Below, piece by piece: positions 10,234 through 19,527 of a stretch of 55,879 bases of DNA. A program made the position numbers and the translations under genes. The number at the start of each line of letters is the position of its first letter. Position 1 is the stretch's first letter. The stretch comes from Triparma columacea (lineage: Eukaryota; Sar; Bolidophyceae; Parmales; Triparmaceae), in assembly GCA_030267965.1 (NCBI GenBank), contig BRYA01000146.1:31684-87562 (forward strand). Reading direction: 5' to 3'. The notes below the pieces were generated by a model, which searched no databases, was not told the DNA's origin, and saw only the letters and a program-made list of their open reading frames with translations.

Positions 10234-13200
10234 ATGACTTCGAGCTTCCAACCCCAAAACGCGACAACTAACGACACTATAACCCAAGTTTACCAAGAGC
10301 AAACGTCAATCCTCGATTTGCTTCAGTATGAAACCACCCAGATAAAGCAGGTCAAGCCAAACCTACAGAAGGACCATGTGGTAACGTTTCTAGGAACATC
10401 GCAGGGAAGGAAGGTGGTAAAGGTAAGCGCTCGACTGGCTTGACTCCCTCCTCCCTCAACCCCCCTTACCTCCCCCCACCCCCACTTCTCCTCAACCCCC
10501 CCCCCTCCCTCCCATCAGCGCATCCACGAAGCCTCACTTCCAGAGTTGGTTCAGGAGTTCCACCGTCTAATCGACGAGATAGACCGGCGCAACAAACAAC
10601 GTGAGGCTCTCCGTCTCTCAGTCGAGAAACAGAGGGAGGTTTTAGGTCTCCAGAAGCTCCCTGATGATGACGAGATCCCTACCTCCCTCAAGAGCTCCCC
10701 AACAAAAAAAAGGACTGAGAAGGAGGAGAAAGACAACAAGGCGAAGATAGATTTCGGTAAGTCCACGTCGATGTGGAAGAAGCTGAAGATCCACACCAAA
10801 CACGTAGGCAAAACAAATAAGAAGGACACGGCATCAGAGACTACCGCCAAGTACGAATCCAGCAAGCTTTGGGCCTTCTATTCTGGCAACAAGCCGGAAC
10901 CAGAGGGCTTGAAGCAGTTCGGACACGAACACGACCCGGACGCGGTCGGTTTACGGTGGATGCTCCCCAAGCCAGCGTGCTGGATAATCCCTGAACCGAC
11001 AAGCGAATCGGATGACGAGTTCGACCACAACTTGGAGCGCCCATCCCTCAAGTCCCTCGAATCATCAGGCCTCAACAACTCGGACCGCCGTCGCGCCTCC
11101 ACCAAGGCCATGCCGATCACAGACTTCCTTAGGTCCATCCCCACCTTCCAGTCCGTAGACCAGGCAGAGATCCAGACGTTGGAGAGCGCATGCACGCTCC
11201 AGATTTTCTCGAACGGGAAGGAGATTCTTGCGCACGGCGCCAAGTCGGAGTTCGTGTACGTCATCAGGGAGGGTAACGTGAGCGTTATGAAGAAGCTTGA
11301 CTACAGGAAGCAAGACAAGGTGAGCAATACAATGGACAAGAAGAAAGAAAAGAAGTGAAAAAAGAACATTGCGAATGTAAGTGAGTTACATCTGTGCCAA
11401 ACCCACTAACATAACTCCCTCTGCTGATTACGTCGTTCTGTTTGTCGCAGGTAATGACCCTGACTGAGGGAGATTACTTTGGGGAAGGCTCCTTCACGAA
11501 CCGTCAGGCGGGGTCCGCTGCGGCCTACATTGCGGACGGCGACGTACTCTGCATATCCATACCCTTCGACACTTACGAGAGTATCTTCACGGGGGGGAAC
11601 CAGCTGATGGGTGCGGCGCTTACCGTGGACGCGTCAAACAACAACGAAGTGCACAGCCTAACTAGGTAAGAAGTGTTCAACCAACCGAAGTAGCATCACG
11701 ATAAGCACTAACACGTAATCATCCTTCTGCCGTCATGTCGCTCCACATTTTTTCCCTTGCTTTGCTCACCACAGGCACATTGCGCAGTTCAGCGAGCTGC
11801 TTCAGATGGTGTTTGTCAGGACCAAGAGGGAGGTGCTTGCCCCCCCCGAAGATGAACGCGTTTCCGTTTCAGAAAGGCCCTCAGCGCTGAGGAAGAGCTC
11901 AGGAGGGACGTCGGACGGATCCAGGTTCACTAGCACGAGGGTGGAGAGGGGAGGGAGCAGCAGATTCAGTGCTGGGGCATCCTCCGAGGACGGCACCTAC
12001 TTCAGCGCATCACAAAAGGAAAAAAGAAAATCGCGCATCTCGAGGAAGAGCGTTCGCCGCGTTTCCGTTACGGTAGATGGCGTCCAGGTCGCTAACAAGA
12101 GGCAGCGCCCCCGTAACTCAGTCCTAGCAATGACGGAGGGAGTAAAGGTGGACGACGAGAATATCAACGTGAGTAACGAAGCATTGATGCTGGATCTTCT
12201 CACCGCTTTCACCCCGGAGCTCAGCGTCGACGATGTAATGGAGCGGCTCATTAAGGTCATCCGTGAAGTTTTCTGCGTCCAGCGCGCCTCTGTGTTCATC
12301 GTAGACGAGAAGGCCAACCAGCTTGTCCTCAAGGTATCCCGCGATGTTAAGGGCGTTCGCGTCCCAATGAAGGGCATGTGTGGCCACGTTGCCATAAGCG
12401 GAGAGAACCTCAACATCGAGGATGCCTACGAAGGTGAGAAAGCGTCACGAGTGTAGCACTCTGCACATCGGGAGGCACCTCGTATCAAACACTAACCCAA
12501 TATACGAACGCTCGCCGCACTCAGACAACCGTTTTGACCCCGCCATGGACAAGAAGTCTTCCTTCCGAACCAAACAGATTCTCTGTGTTCCCATCAAGGT
12601 GTCCACGGGCAACATCCTTGGAGTCATGCAGTGCATCAACACCGTTGACGACGAGCCCTTCACTGAGCAGGATGAAAAGTTGCTCGAGCTCGTTGCTCAG
12701 CAGCTTGGGCAAGTGCTTCAAAAAGTCGGCGACGAAAGCTCCACTACTTTCGACCAGATGAGCAACGTCACCCCTACGTACACACTCGACGAGAACTTCA
12801 AACTAAACATTAGAAAATTTACCACAGCAAGGCTGTTCAGCGACGCCAAGAAGGTCCACAGACATGTCAGGTGTACCGTGACCCTGTACCACGGAGGGAA
12901 GCGCCTCGGCAAGATGATGAGCGTGGATGGCAACCCCACCATAAAAAAGACGCACCCAACCAATAGTAACGACACACTCGTCACGGCGGACTTTGGAGCG
13001 GGAACGGGACAGTGGGTCACTAGCTCCATCCCGTTGTGCAACCTTCCTCACGGCACAAGAATCATCTTCCAGCTGCACAGCAAGAACGGCCACGCCTGCG
13101 GGTGGACAGGCTGCAACTTGTTCGAGTTCGACCACAGCATAAGGCAGGGTAGCCACAACCTCAGGCTTTGGCCTGGAGAATGTCCCACTTCCAACGTTAC

Positions 13201-15335
13201 TGCGATGGAGCGAAAGGTGAGAATGGGCAGGAAGCAGAGCAGCACGACTACAGGGTATCACCTAACGCAATACTTCCTTTGCCCCGTCGCTTCGCTCGTT
13301 GCAGACGAAAGACTCTCTCTTCACTACTCTAGAAATCGAATTTTCGACAATTTGCGACAAGCCCGTAATGTATCGCCCCTTCTATGAGGAGAATCAAGTC
13401 CACAACCTCCGAACCGCAGGACACAAGGGCTTTGACTTCTTCTTGAACGCAATGTCAGAGCAAGACCAGAAGAGGATCAAACAGCTTATATCGGACCCCA
13501 CCACAGAGCCCACCAGCGAGAAGGAGGTAAGAATAGAATTGACAAGAACTTTACTTTAACCTCCCGAACGTAACAATTCTAACTCATTCACGCAACCCCT
13601 CCCTCGAATCGCTCCATTTGTCGCAGATCCAGCAAATTTGGGACCTCCGCCTGTCCCTCGTCCAAAAGCCCGAGGCCCTCTCTTCTCTGCTCCTTGCTGT
13701 AGATTGGATGGACCCCAGGCAGGTCGCCGAGGTTTACCGTTTACTCTACGCTTGGGAGACTCTCGAACCGATGCTTGCGCTCCAGCTCCTCGACCATCGC
13801 TTCCCCGACCCTCGTGTCAGGGCGTACGCAGTTCAGTGCCTTGGCACCTTGACCGATGAGGAGCTGAGGAAGTATCTCTTGCAGCTCACTCAAACTCTGA
13901 AGTTTGAGCCCTTCCATGATTCTGCTCTGGCGAGGTTCTTGCTGAGAAGGGCGCTGAGCAACCCAACGCTCATTGGCCACATCTTCTTCTGGCTCTTGAA
14001 GGCGGAGATGCACGTGGACGTGGTGAGGGAACGCTTCGGAGTCATTTTGGATTTGTACTTGAGGAACTGCGGAACTCATAGGTGAGGCAGCGAGCGAAGC
14101 GAGAAACGGGTAGAGCACAACACACCTTTTTAGCTAACCCCCCCTGTCGTCACCTCGCTCCTCCCATTCATCAAAGGCTCGCCCTGGGTCACCAGCTCCT
14201 CGTAATGAAGAGACTCGAGACCGTCGCAGGAAAGGTCAAGGAAAAGGAAACGAAGGCGGAAAGGCTCGTGGAGCTTAAGGAGCAGTTGAAGCGCTGCGAC
14301 TTTCCAGTCAAATTCCAACTTCCTCTTAATCCTGATATGAGGGCGAGATCTATCAAGATCGACAAGTGCAAGGTTATGGAGAGCAAGAAAAAGCCCCTGT
14401 GGCTCGTCTTCGAGGACGCCGACAATGACGACAATGAAATCACTGTAATGTTCAAGGCCGGGGACGACTTAAGGCAGGACCAGCTTACCCTTCAGGTTCT
14501 TAGTATAATGGACGACATCTGGAAGGGGAAGGATCTCGACCTCCATATGAATGCGTACGGGTGCGTGTGCACCGGGGACGAGCTGGGCATGTTGGAAGTC
14601 GTGACGAATTCAAACACGCTCGCCGGAATTATTGCAGAAAACCAAGAAAAGAAAAAAGGAACAAAGAAGAAGATCGCCGCTGTCTGGGACGCCCTGAACA
14701 ACAAGACTATATTCAAGGACTGGCTCATCGCCAACAGTACGGAAGTGGGCGGAGGAAAGGCTGAGGAGGGGGACTATCATGAGACTGTCCTCCTGTCTCC
14801 GGAAGGTTTGCCCCTCAAGGGCTTCACGGCGGCTCAGGAGAATTTCCTCCACAGTTGCGCCGGTTACGTCGTCGCCACATTCGTCCTTGGCATCGGCGAC
14901 CGGCATAACGACAACATCATGCTGAAGAAGACCGGGGAGCTCTTCCATATCGACTTTGGCCACTTTTTGGGGAACTTCAAGTCCAAGATGGGCGTCAAGA
15001 GGGAGAAGGCACCCTTCGTGTTCACCCCCCACTTCGCGGCGATCATGGGGGGACCTAAGAGCCCCGTGTTCAGAAGGTTCCAGGACATGTCTTGTAGGTG
15101 CCTCCTAATCCTTCGGAAGCACGCCGGGCTGCTGATCACCCTCTTCAGCTTGATGCTGAGCTGTGGGATCCCGGAGCTCCAGAAGGAAAGCGACATTGAC
15201 TATTTGAAGGACAGGCTGATGCTAGGCCTGAGCGAGAGGGAGGTGGAGATCGAGTTCAAGAAGATCATCCTGAAGAGTATGAACACAAAGACCACGTTGC
15301 TCAACGACGCAATCCACTGCTACGTGCATACGTAA
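10234..15335 (+). CDS. Phosphoinositide 3-kinase with N-terminal cNMP-binding and GAF domains, 1463 aa
   Basis: Exons 10234..10422, 10519..11319, 11451..11665, 11775..12433, 12525..13216, 13305..13526, 13627..14081, 14177..15335; every phase joins. Domain order: a helical N-terminus; cyclic-nucleotide-binding domain (about 264-373, with EGDYFGEGSF); Ser/Arg-rich linker; GAF domain (about 534-690) with an NRFDPAMDKKS stretch like the NKxF..D motif of phosphodiesterase GAFs; PI3K C2 (about 712-845, ending NLRLWPGE); PIK helical domain (about 927-1075); kinase domain with ATP-site Lys near 1171 (VMFKAGDDLRQD), catalytic GIGDRHNDN near 1316-1324 and HIDFGHFLGN. The activation loop KMGVKREKAPF is basic, like class I enzymes that make PIP3. 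Adaptor-binding and Ras-binding domains are absent. Direct regulation by cyclic nucleotides is an inference. Confidence 0.92.
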
Positions 15336-15433
15336 GGGGAGAACGAAAAAAAGAAAAGAGGGCATCGTTTTGCTCGAAATTGTGGTTTCTAGTTTCCTCT
15401 CTTACATTCCAACCCCATGCCCCCCCTTCCTTT

Positions 15434-16440
15434 CTAACTCGAGCTCTCGCTCATGAAACTCGCGTCGCTCTGCGCCGCCTTATTGAAGAGCTCCAGCGCC
15501 TCCATGTTCATGGCCGTCATCCCCTTCAGGAAGGTTCTCCGCATCTTCTCCTCCAGCTGCTGCCTCTGCACATGCCCCCGGGCAATCTCCTCGTGGGCAG
15601 CCTTGATGCCAGTCCTGAGCTTCTCGAGCTCCGCCTCATACCTGGTGATGATCTCCCGGGTCACGGTCTCCAGCTTGGCGTCTTGCATGGCGCTCTCCCT
15701 CTCCGCCTTGGTCTCGGCGGTGGCCTTGACCCACATCTGCATGCTCTTGGCCATGGAATTCTTCCTGGCCCACTTCTCTGCAAAGCCTATCATTTTCCGC
15801 TCGTTTTTCTTCTCCTTGGCGTACTTGCCCCAGAGCTTCACGCAATTCGCGAGGCTAATTCCCCCCCCCCTCAGCATCATCCTCTTCACGTGCATGACCG
15901 CCTGCGTCTCCGCATTGATCATCTTCTCTCTAAGCATGGCCGCGTTGGCCTCGTTGGAGTTGGCGAGCTGGTCCTCGAGGGACTCTATGTTTGCCTCGAG
16001 CTTCTTTATCTTCGTCGTGTACATGGTCTCCTTGTCGGAGAGCACTGTCTCATGCTCCTTGATGATTCTGGGGGGGGGGTGAGGGGTAGGGTGAGGAGGG
16101 AGGGGACGAAGGGGGCGGGGCAGGGAAGGAGAAAGAGGACACGTAGCAAGACATCTCCAGCGAGAGACGGAGAAAGGAGGCCGAAATGCGATTTGCAAGA
16201 ATGGTTTGGGTGCAAGACCCTCGCTGGTTTGAACGGCAGTTGAGGGTGTCTGGCATGGATAGGGGGACATTGGGGTTCTGGACGGGGAATATGGGGGAGA
16301 AAAGGCTCACGGGAACGTTCCTACCTTAATTTAATGTCAATAAACTTGTCCACCATGTTGTTCTGAGCCTTCAACATGTCCTGGCCGAGCACCTCTGCGA
16401 GGAACTGAGCATCAATGTCAGTCCCAGCATGATCCTCCAT
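15434..16440 (-). CDS. SFI1-like Trp-repeat coiled-coil protein, 249 aa
   Basis: Exons 16440..16325 and 16067..15434 (minus), intron 257 nt; the phase-2 junction rebuilds an Arg codon. The protein is almost wholly helical and charged: a short N-terminal helix, a coiled coil (about residues 40-85), then a region with LWGKYAKEKKNERKMIGFAEKW and a following SMQMWVKA segment, which has the spaced Leu/Trp-Arg/Lys pattern of SFI1-type repeats, then a second coiled coil. SFI1 proteins bind centrin at centrosomes or basal bodies, and many algal homologues are unstudied. Only two or three such units are visible, so this remains a tentative label. It converges on the PI3K gene with 98 bp between stops and shares a 216-bp promoter spacer with the epimerase gene. 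Confidence 0.75.
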
Positions 16441-16656
16441 TGTGATGGCGTGGTGGTGGCGGCGGAGTGGTGATGGGGTACGGGGGAGGGGGTAATATGT
16501 GGTAGTACGAGTTCAAGGTGCGAGGCGAGGTTGATTGATTATGAAACAGGCCAAGGTCCGGATTTGGGGATTTGGGGCACATTTGGGGTGAATAAAAAAA
16601 TCTCTCCTCCCCATCTGAAACTTGTTGCAGTCGACTTTAAATTTGCTGCTGCTGCT
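16441..16656. promoter_or_regulatory. Divergent promoter spacer (216 bp)
   Basis: It lies between the ATG of the coiled-coil gene and that of the epimerase gene. It holds a GGT/GGC-rich block near 16450-16475 and a TCGCAG-like string before the epimerase start that may mark a leader intron. No clear TATA was seen. Confidence 0.4.
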
Positions 16657-17620
16657 ATGAGCGAATACGAAGTAATCTGCGTGGAATACGCTGGGGCAAA
16701 ATTCTCAATTACAACGTTTGGTGAGTGATGTTAGTCGATAAGTATTTTTGACGATTTTTCTCACCATTTTATTTCTCTTCACAGGAGGACATTTACTCAC
16801 ATACATCCCACCAAACCAATCAAGCGATATCCTATGGTGCTCATCATGCCACAAGAAGGACATGAGCAAGAGCATTAGAGGAGGTGTTCCCGTTTGCTTC
16901 CCTCAGTTTGGCCACGTTCACGACAAGATCTCACCTCAGCACGGTTGGGCGAGGCTTCAGAAATGGACCTTGCTCGAATCGACCGAAAGATCGGTTACTA
17001 TGACCATCACCAGCGCCGAGAACCAAAAGCCTGGGAGACCAGATGGAGGAATGTGGCCTGCGAACGAAGGTTGCCCTTACCGAGCGAGATTAACGCTCAC
17101 CGTGTCCTTGACTGATCTCGGAGCGCTCTCCTACGTCATGAAGATAAAGAACGAGAGCTCCGTCTCCATGCCCTACCAGATGCTCTTCCACAACTACTTC
17201 AGCGTCCACGCTGAGGCAGAGGACTTCGGTGTCTCCGGCCTCTCAGGTTACGAGGCGATTGATACGCAGCCAAGGGGGAGGGAGGGTATGGGCATGGATT
17301 ACGGAACGCAGGGGGAAGGCAAGATTGTCGTTGACGGCGAGGTTGACAGGATCTTTCACGGCAAGGGCCCGGTTTTGGCGAGCATTGCAAGGGGGGGGGG
17401 GGAGGGAGAGATCAGCGTTGAGGTCACCGCCGAGCCGGCGAAGAACGTCAGCTGCGTGGTTTGGAATCCGTATGTGGAGAAGGCCAAGGGGATGGGGGAC
17501 TTTGACGATGACGGGTGGAAGGGCATGATCTGCGTGGAACCAGGACTTATCGACGGACTACAGATGTTGGTGGGGGGTGAGGAGCAGATCCTAAAGCAGG
17601 TGATAAAGTTCAGTAAATAA
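16657..17620 (+). CDS. Glucose-6-phosphate 1-epimerase (aldose 1-epimerase-like), 299 aa
   Basis: Exons 16657..16720 and 16785..17620, with a 64-nt intron. Family: hexose-6-phosphate mutarotase (YeaD/YMR099c type), which interconverts the alpha and beta anomers of glucose 6-phosphate in the cytosol. Marks: SIRGGVPVCFPQFG near residues 65-80, HGWARLQKW soon after, MLFHNYFSV with the family's conserved His in the middle, and VVWNPYVEKAKGMGDFDDDGWKGMICVEPG at the end, whose WNP and ICVEPG positions are typical. Length is normal for the family. The short first exon supplies the initial beta-strand (ITTFGGHLLTY). It converges with the hydrolase gene, 43 bp between stops. Confidence 0.92.
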
Positions 17621-17663
17621 CAAATGAATTAGGGAAATTGGTTGATTGGGCACATTTGGTATT

Positions 17664-18671
17664 TTATCTCTCCAACAGGTTGGTCGTGAAGAAATTTAGC
17701 ACTTTGCTCTCAATCGCTTCAAAGCATTCTTTCGAGTTCGGGTTCTCTGCATACTTGTCAAAGTCTAACAAAGGAACCTTTAGCGTCCGAGCCACCGGCA
17801 GGAGAGGAGAGAGGAAGTCTACCATTGCATCGTTTGTTTCGGCACTCAAGAAGTCTATGTGATTATACTTCTCGAGGAACAAACCTTCCACCTCACCACC
17901 TCCGACCTTCACATTATTCTTCCTCACATCCGCAACCCTCTCCATGACGAACGTGGAAGGACATACTGAGTCACCTTCGCTAGCAATCACGAGGAAAGGT
18001 GAGGACTTTGCCGTCTCACCGACGGCTCTGAAGCCCGCAATGCAGCATCGGGGGGAAAGAGGATCTTTAGTATCAAACGATGAGGCGAGGCCAGAACCAA
18101 GCGAGTGGCCCAGCAAACCAATACGACCGGAAGTGGGGTAGGAGGACTGGACATCTGCGAGGACGGCATCAAGGATATCCACGCGAGTTAAGGCATCCTC
18201 CTTCGACCAGGAGGTGTCGTAGGGTCCTGAGAGACTCTCGGGGTAGTCGCAGGCTACACAGATCATTCCGGTGGAAGCGAGGGAGTGGAGGAGAGGGTGA
18301 AGGTCCAAACGGCTACCGAGGTAGCCATGGTTGAAGACAACTACCGGGGGCGGGGGAAGATCGGACGGCAGACACTCTTGGACTAGGTTTGGCGTCGGGA
18401 TGATGGTTGTTTTGCGAAGGAAATCAAATGAGGGCAGGGAGAGACCTATCAGTAAGCGACAGATAGATCTAATATCAATTGTATAGGAATATCCACCGTC
18501 GAAGTTTGACAACGACGTACTCGGGCTCCACACAGAGAGAGGGACCTGGATTTGCTTTTTACTAGTTCTCAATTGGACAGGAACGGAGCGAGATAGATAC
18601 CCAACGTTGTATGATTGCGTAGTATGTATAATTATAATCCAGATAAATGGAAAAATATTCGCGCCACGCAT
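17664..18671 (-). CDS. Secreted alpha/beta hydrolase (PAF-acetylhydrolase/chlorophyllase-like), 335 aa
   Basis: A single exon. I place the start at the ATG 18671-18669, because the longer frame opens only with a GTG and runs into the neighbouring TATA box. With that start the protein begins with a hydrophobic signal (IFPFIWIIIIHTT). The fold is visible: VVVFNHGYLGSR (oxyanion HG), GLLGHSLGSGLAS (nucleophile Ser in GHSLG), ASEGDSVCP (likely catalytic Asp) and YNHIDFL (catalytic His). The layout and HG/GHSxG spacing resemble platelet-activating-factor acetylhydrolases and chlorophyllases, which cleave short acyl or phytyl esters. The substrate cannot be told from sequence. Secretion or import into a complex plastid is suggested by the leader. 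Confidence 0.82.
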   Translation of the reverse strand: MRGANIFPFIWIIIIHTTQSYNVGYLSRSVPVQLRTSKKQIQVPLSVWSPSTSLSNFDGGYSYTIDIRSICRLLIGLSLPSFDFLRKTTIIPTPNLVQECLPSDLPPPPVVVFNHGYLGSRLDLHPLLHSLASTGMICVACDYPESLSGPYDTSWSKEDALTRVDILDAVLADVQSSYPTSGRIGLLGHSLGSGLASSFDTKDPLSPRCCIAGFRAVGETAKSSPFLVIASEGDSVCPSTFVMERVADVRKNNVKVGGGEVEGLFLEKYNHIDFLSAETNDAMVDFLSPLLPVARTLKVPLLDFDKYAENPNSKECFEAIESKVLNFFTTNLLER

Positions 18672-18743
18672 GATAATGGCGTGGAGTAAGGAAATTAGGA
18701 ATGTAAATTTGTTGACTTTGGTATCTTGCCTGATTTTCGTTCC

Positions 18744-18753
18744 TATATAAAGG
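18744..18753 (+). promoter_or_regulatory. TATA box of the Smr-domain gene
   Basis: TATATAAAGG, a near-ideal TATA box, 132 bp before the ATG at 18885. Initiation about 25-35 bp downstream would give a leader of about 105 nt. The same spacer serves the divergent hydrolase gene. Confidence 0.7.
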
Positions 18754-18884
18754 TCCACTGTTCACCTCGACACACATTACTATCATTAAAGTCCTCAGAA
18801 CTCTTCTTTCCTTTCTTTTACTTAATATCTGCCCCAACCTTGTCGATCCTGTCGCTCCTTTCAATCTTTATCGCCCTTCTCATT

Positions 18885-19487
18885 ATGGGTATCTTTCAAT
18901 CTTGCCTTGGAGGGAAGTCCTCTCCACCAACAGCTGTTCCACTCTCCAAGAAAACTCCTAGTGGAGAGACCCTCGATAGCCTAAGGGGAAAAGCCAGGGT
19001 GCATTATCAAAAGAGGGGAGAGTTGCTTGCAGCATCGCAGGCCGCATGGAAGGCTGGAGATAAGGGTAAAGCTCACGACCTCTCAGTTAAGGGCAAGGCA
19101 GAGGGAGCTAAGGCGATAGCGCTGGATGAGAAGGCAGTCGCTTTCGTTCTGGCGCCCCAAGCATCGAGTAAGTCAGGCCAGATCGATCTTCACGGGCTGC
19201 ACGTCACAGAAGCTGAGGCGGCTGTCGAAGACTTCCTCGCTCTCCACGCCAAGAAGAAGGAGTTCTCCCAGCTCTTGATAATAACTGGGGCAGGTCACCA
19301 CTCCAAGCACCACGATCACCCCGTGATTCGCCCCGCGATCGAGAGTCTGCTGACGAAGAAGGGCTACCATTGGAAGGAAGTTCACAAGCGCGGTGCCTTG
19401 CTGATCGAGACGAAGGGCCGCCGCGCCCTGGACATCCATGTCGGCGACGGTCACTTTGATAAGCACATTAAGTCAAACCGCGTGTAA
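18885..19487 (+). CDS. DUF1771-Smr domain protein with N-terminal acylation signal, 200 aa
   Basis: A single exon; the first ATG after the TATA box is at 18885. The N-terminus MGIFQSCLGG has Gly2 and a nearby Cys, a pattern used for N-myristoylation plus palmitoylation, which would tether the protein to membrane. Residues about 35-90 match DUF1771: an LRGKARVHYQKRGELL helix then a KGKAHDLSVKGK repeat. Residues about 97-175 match the Smr domain: IDLHGLHVTEAEAAVEDFL, then LLIITGAGHHSK and a final K-x-G-A-LLI strand. Smr domains bind and often cut RNA, and some act in mRNA quality control. The DLHGL motif (the usual DxH) is intact. Convergent with the helicase gene, 40 bp apart. Confidence 0.9.
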   Translation: MGIFQSCLGGKSSPPTAVPLSKKTPSGETLDSLRGKARVHYQKRGELLAASQAAWKAGDKGKAHDLSVKGKAEGAKAIALDEKAVAFVLAPQASSKSGQIDLHGLHVTEAEAAVEDFLALHAKKKEFSQLLIITGAGHHSKHHDHPVIRPAIESLLTKKGYHWKEVHKRGALLIETKGRRALDIHVGDGHFDKHIKSNRV

Positions 19488-19527
19488 ATGTAATGTATAT
19501 TTGTTGTCATAGCACGAAGAAATAACT

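Noticed and set aside
15380..16243. 287-codon plus-strand frame
   Set aside because: It lies antisense to the coiled-coil gene, is Leu/His/Arg-rich without family motifs and ignores the clear minus-strand splice sites.
18672..18758. N-terminal extension of the hydrolase from 18758
   Set aside because: It begins with GTG, overlaps the TATA region of the next gene and hides a good signal peptide that starts at ATG 18671.
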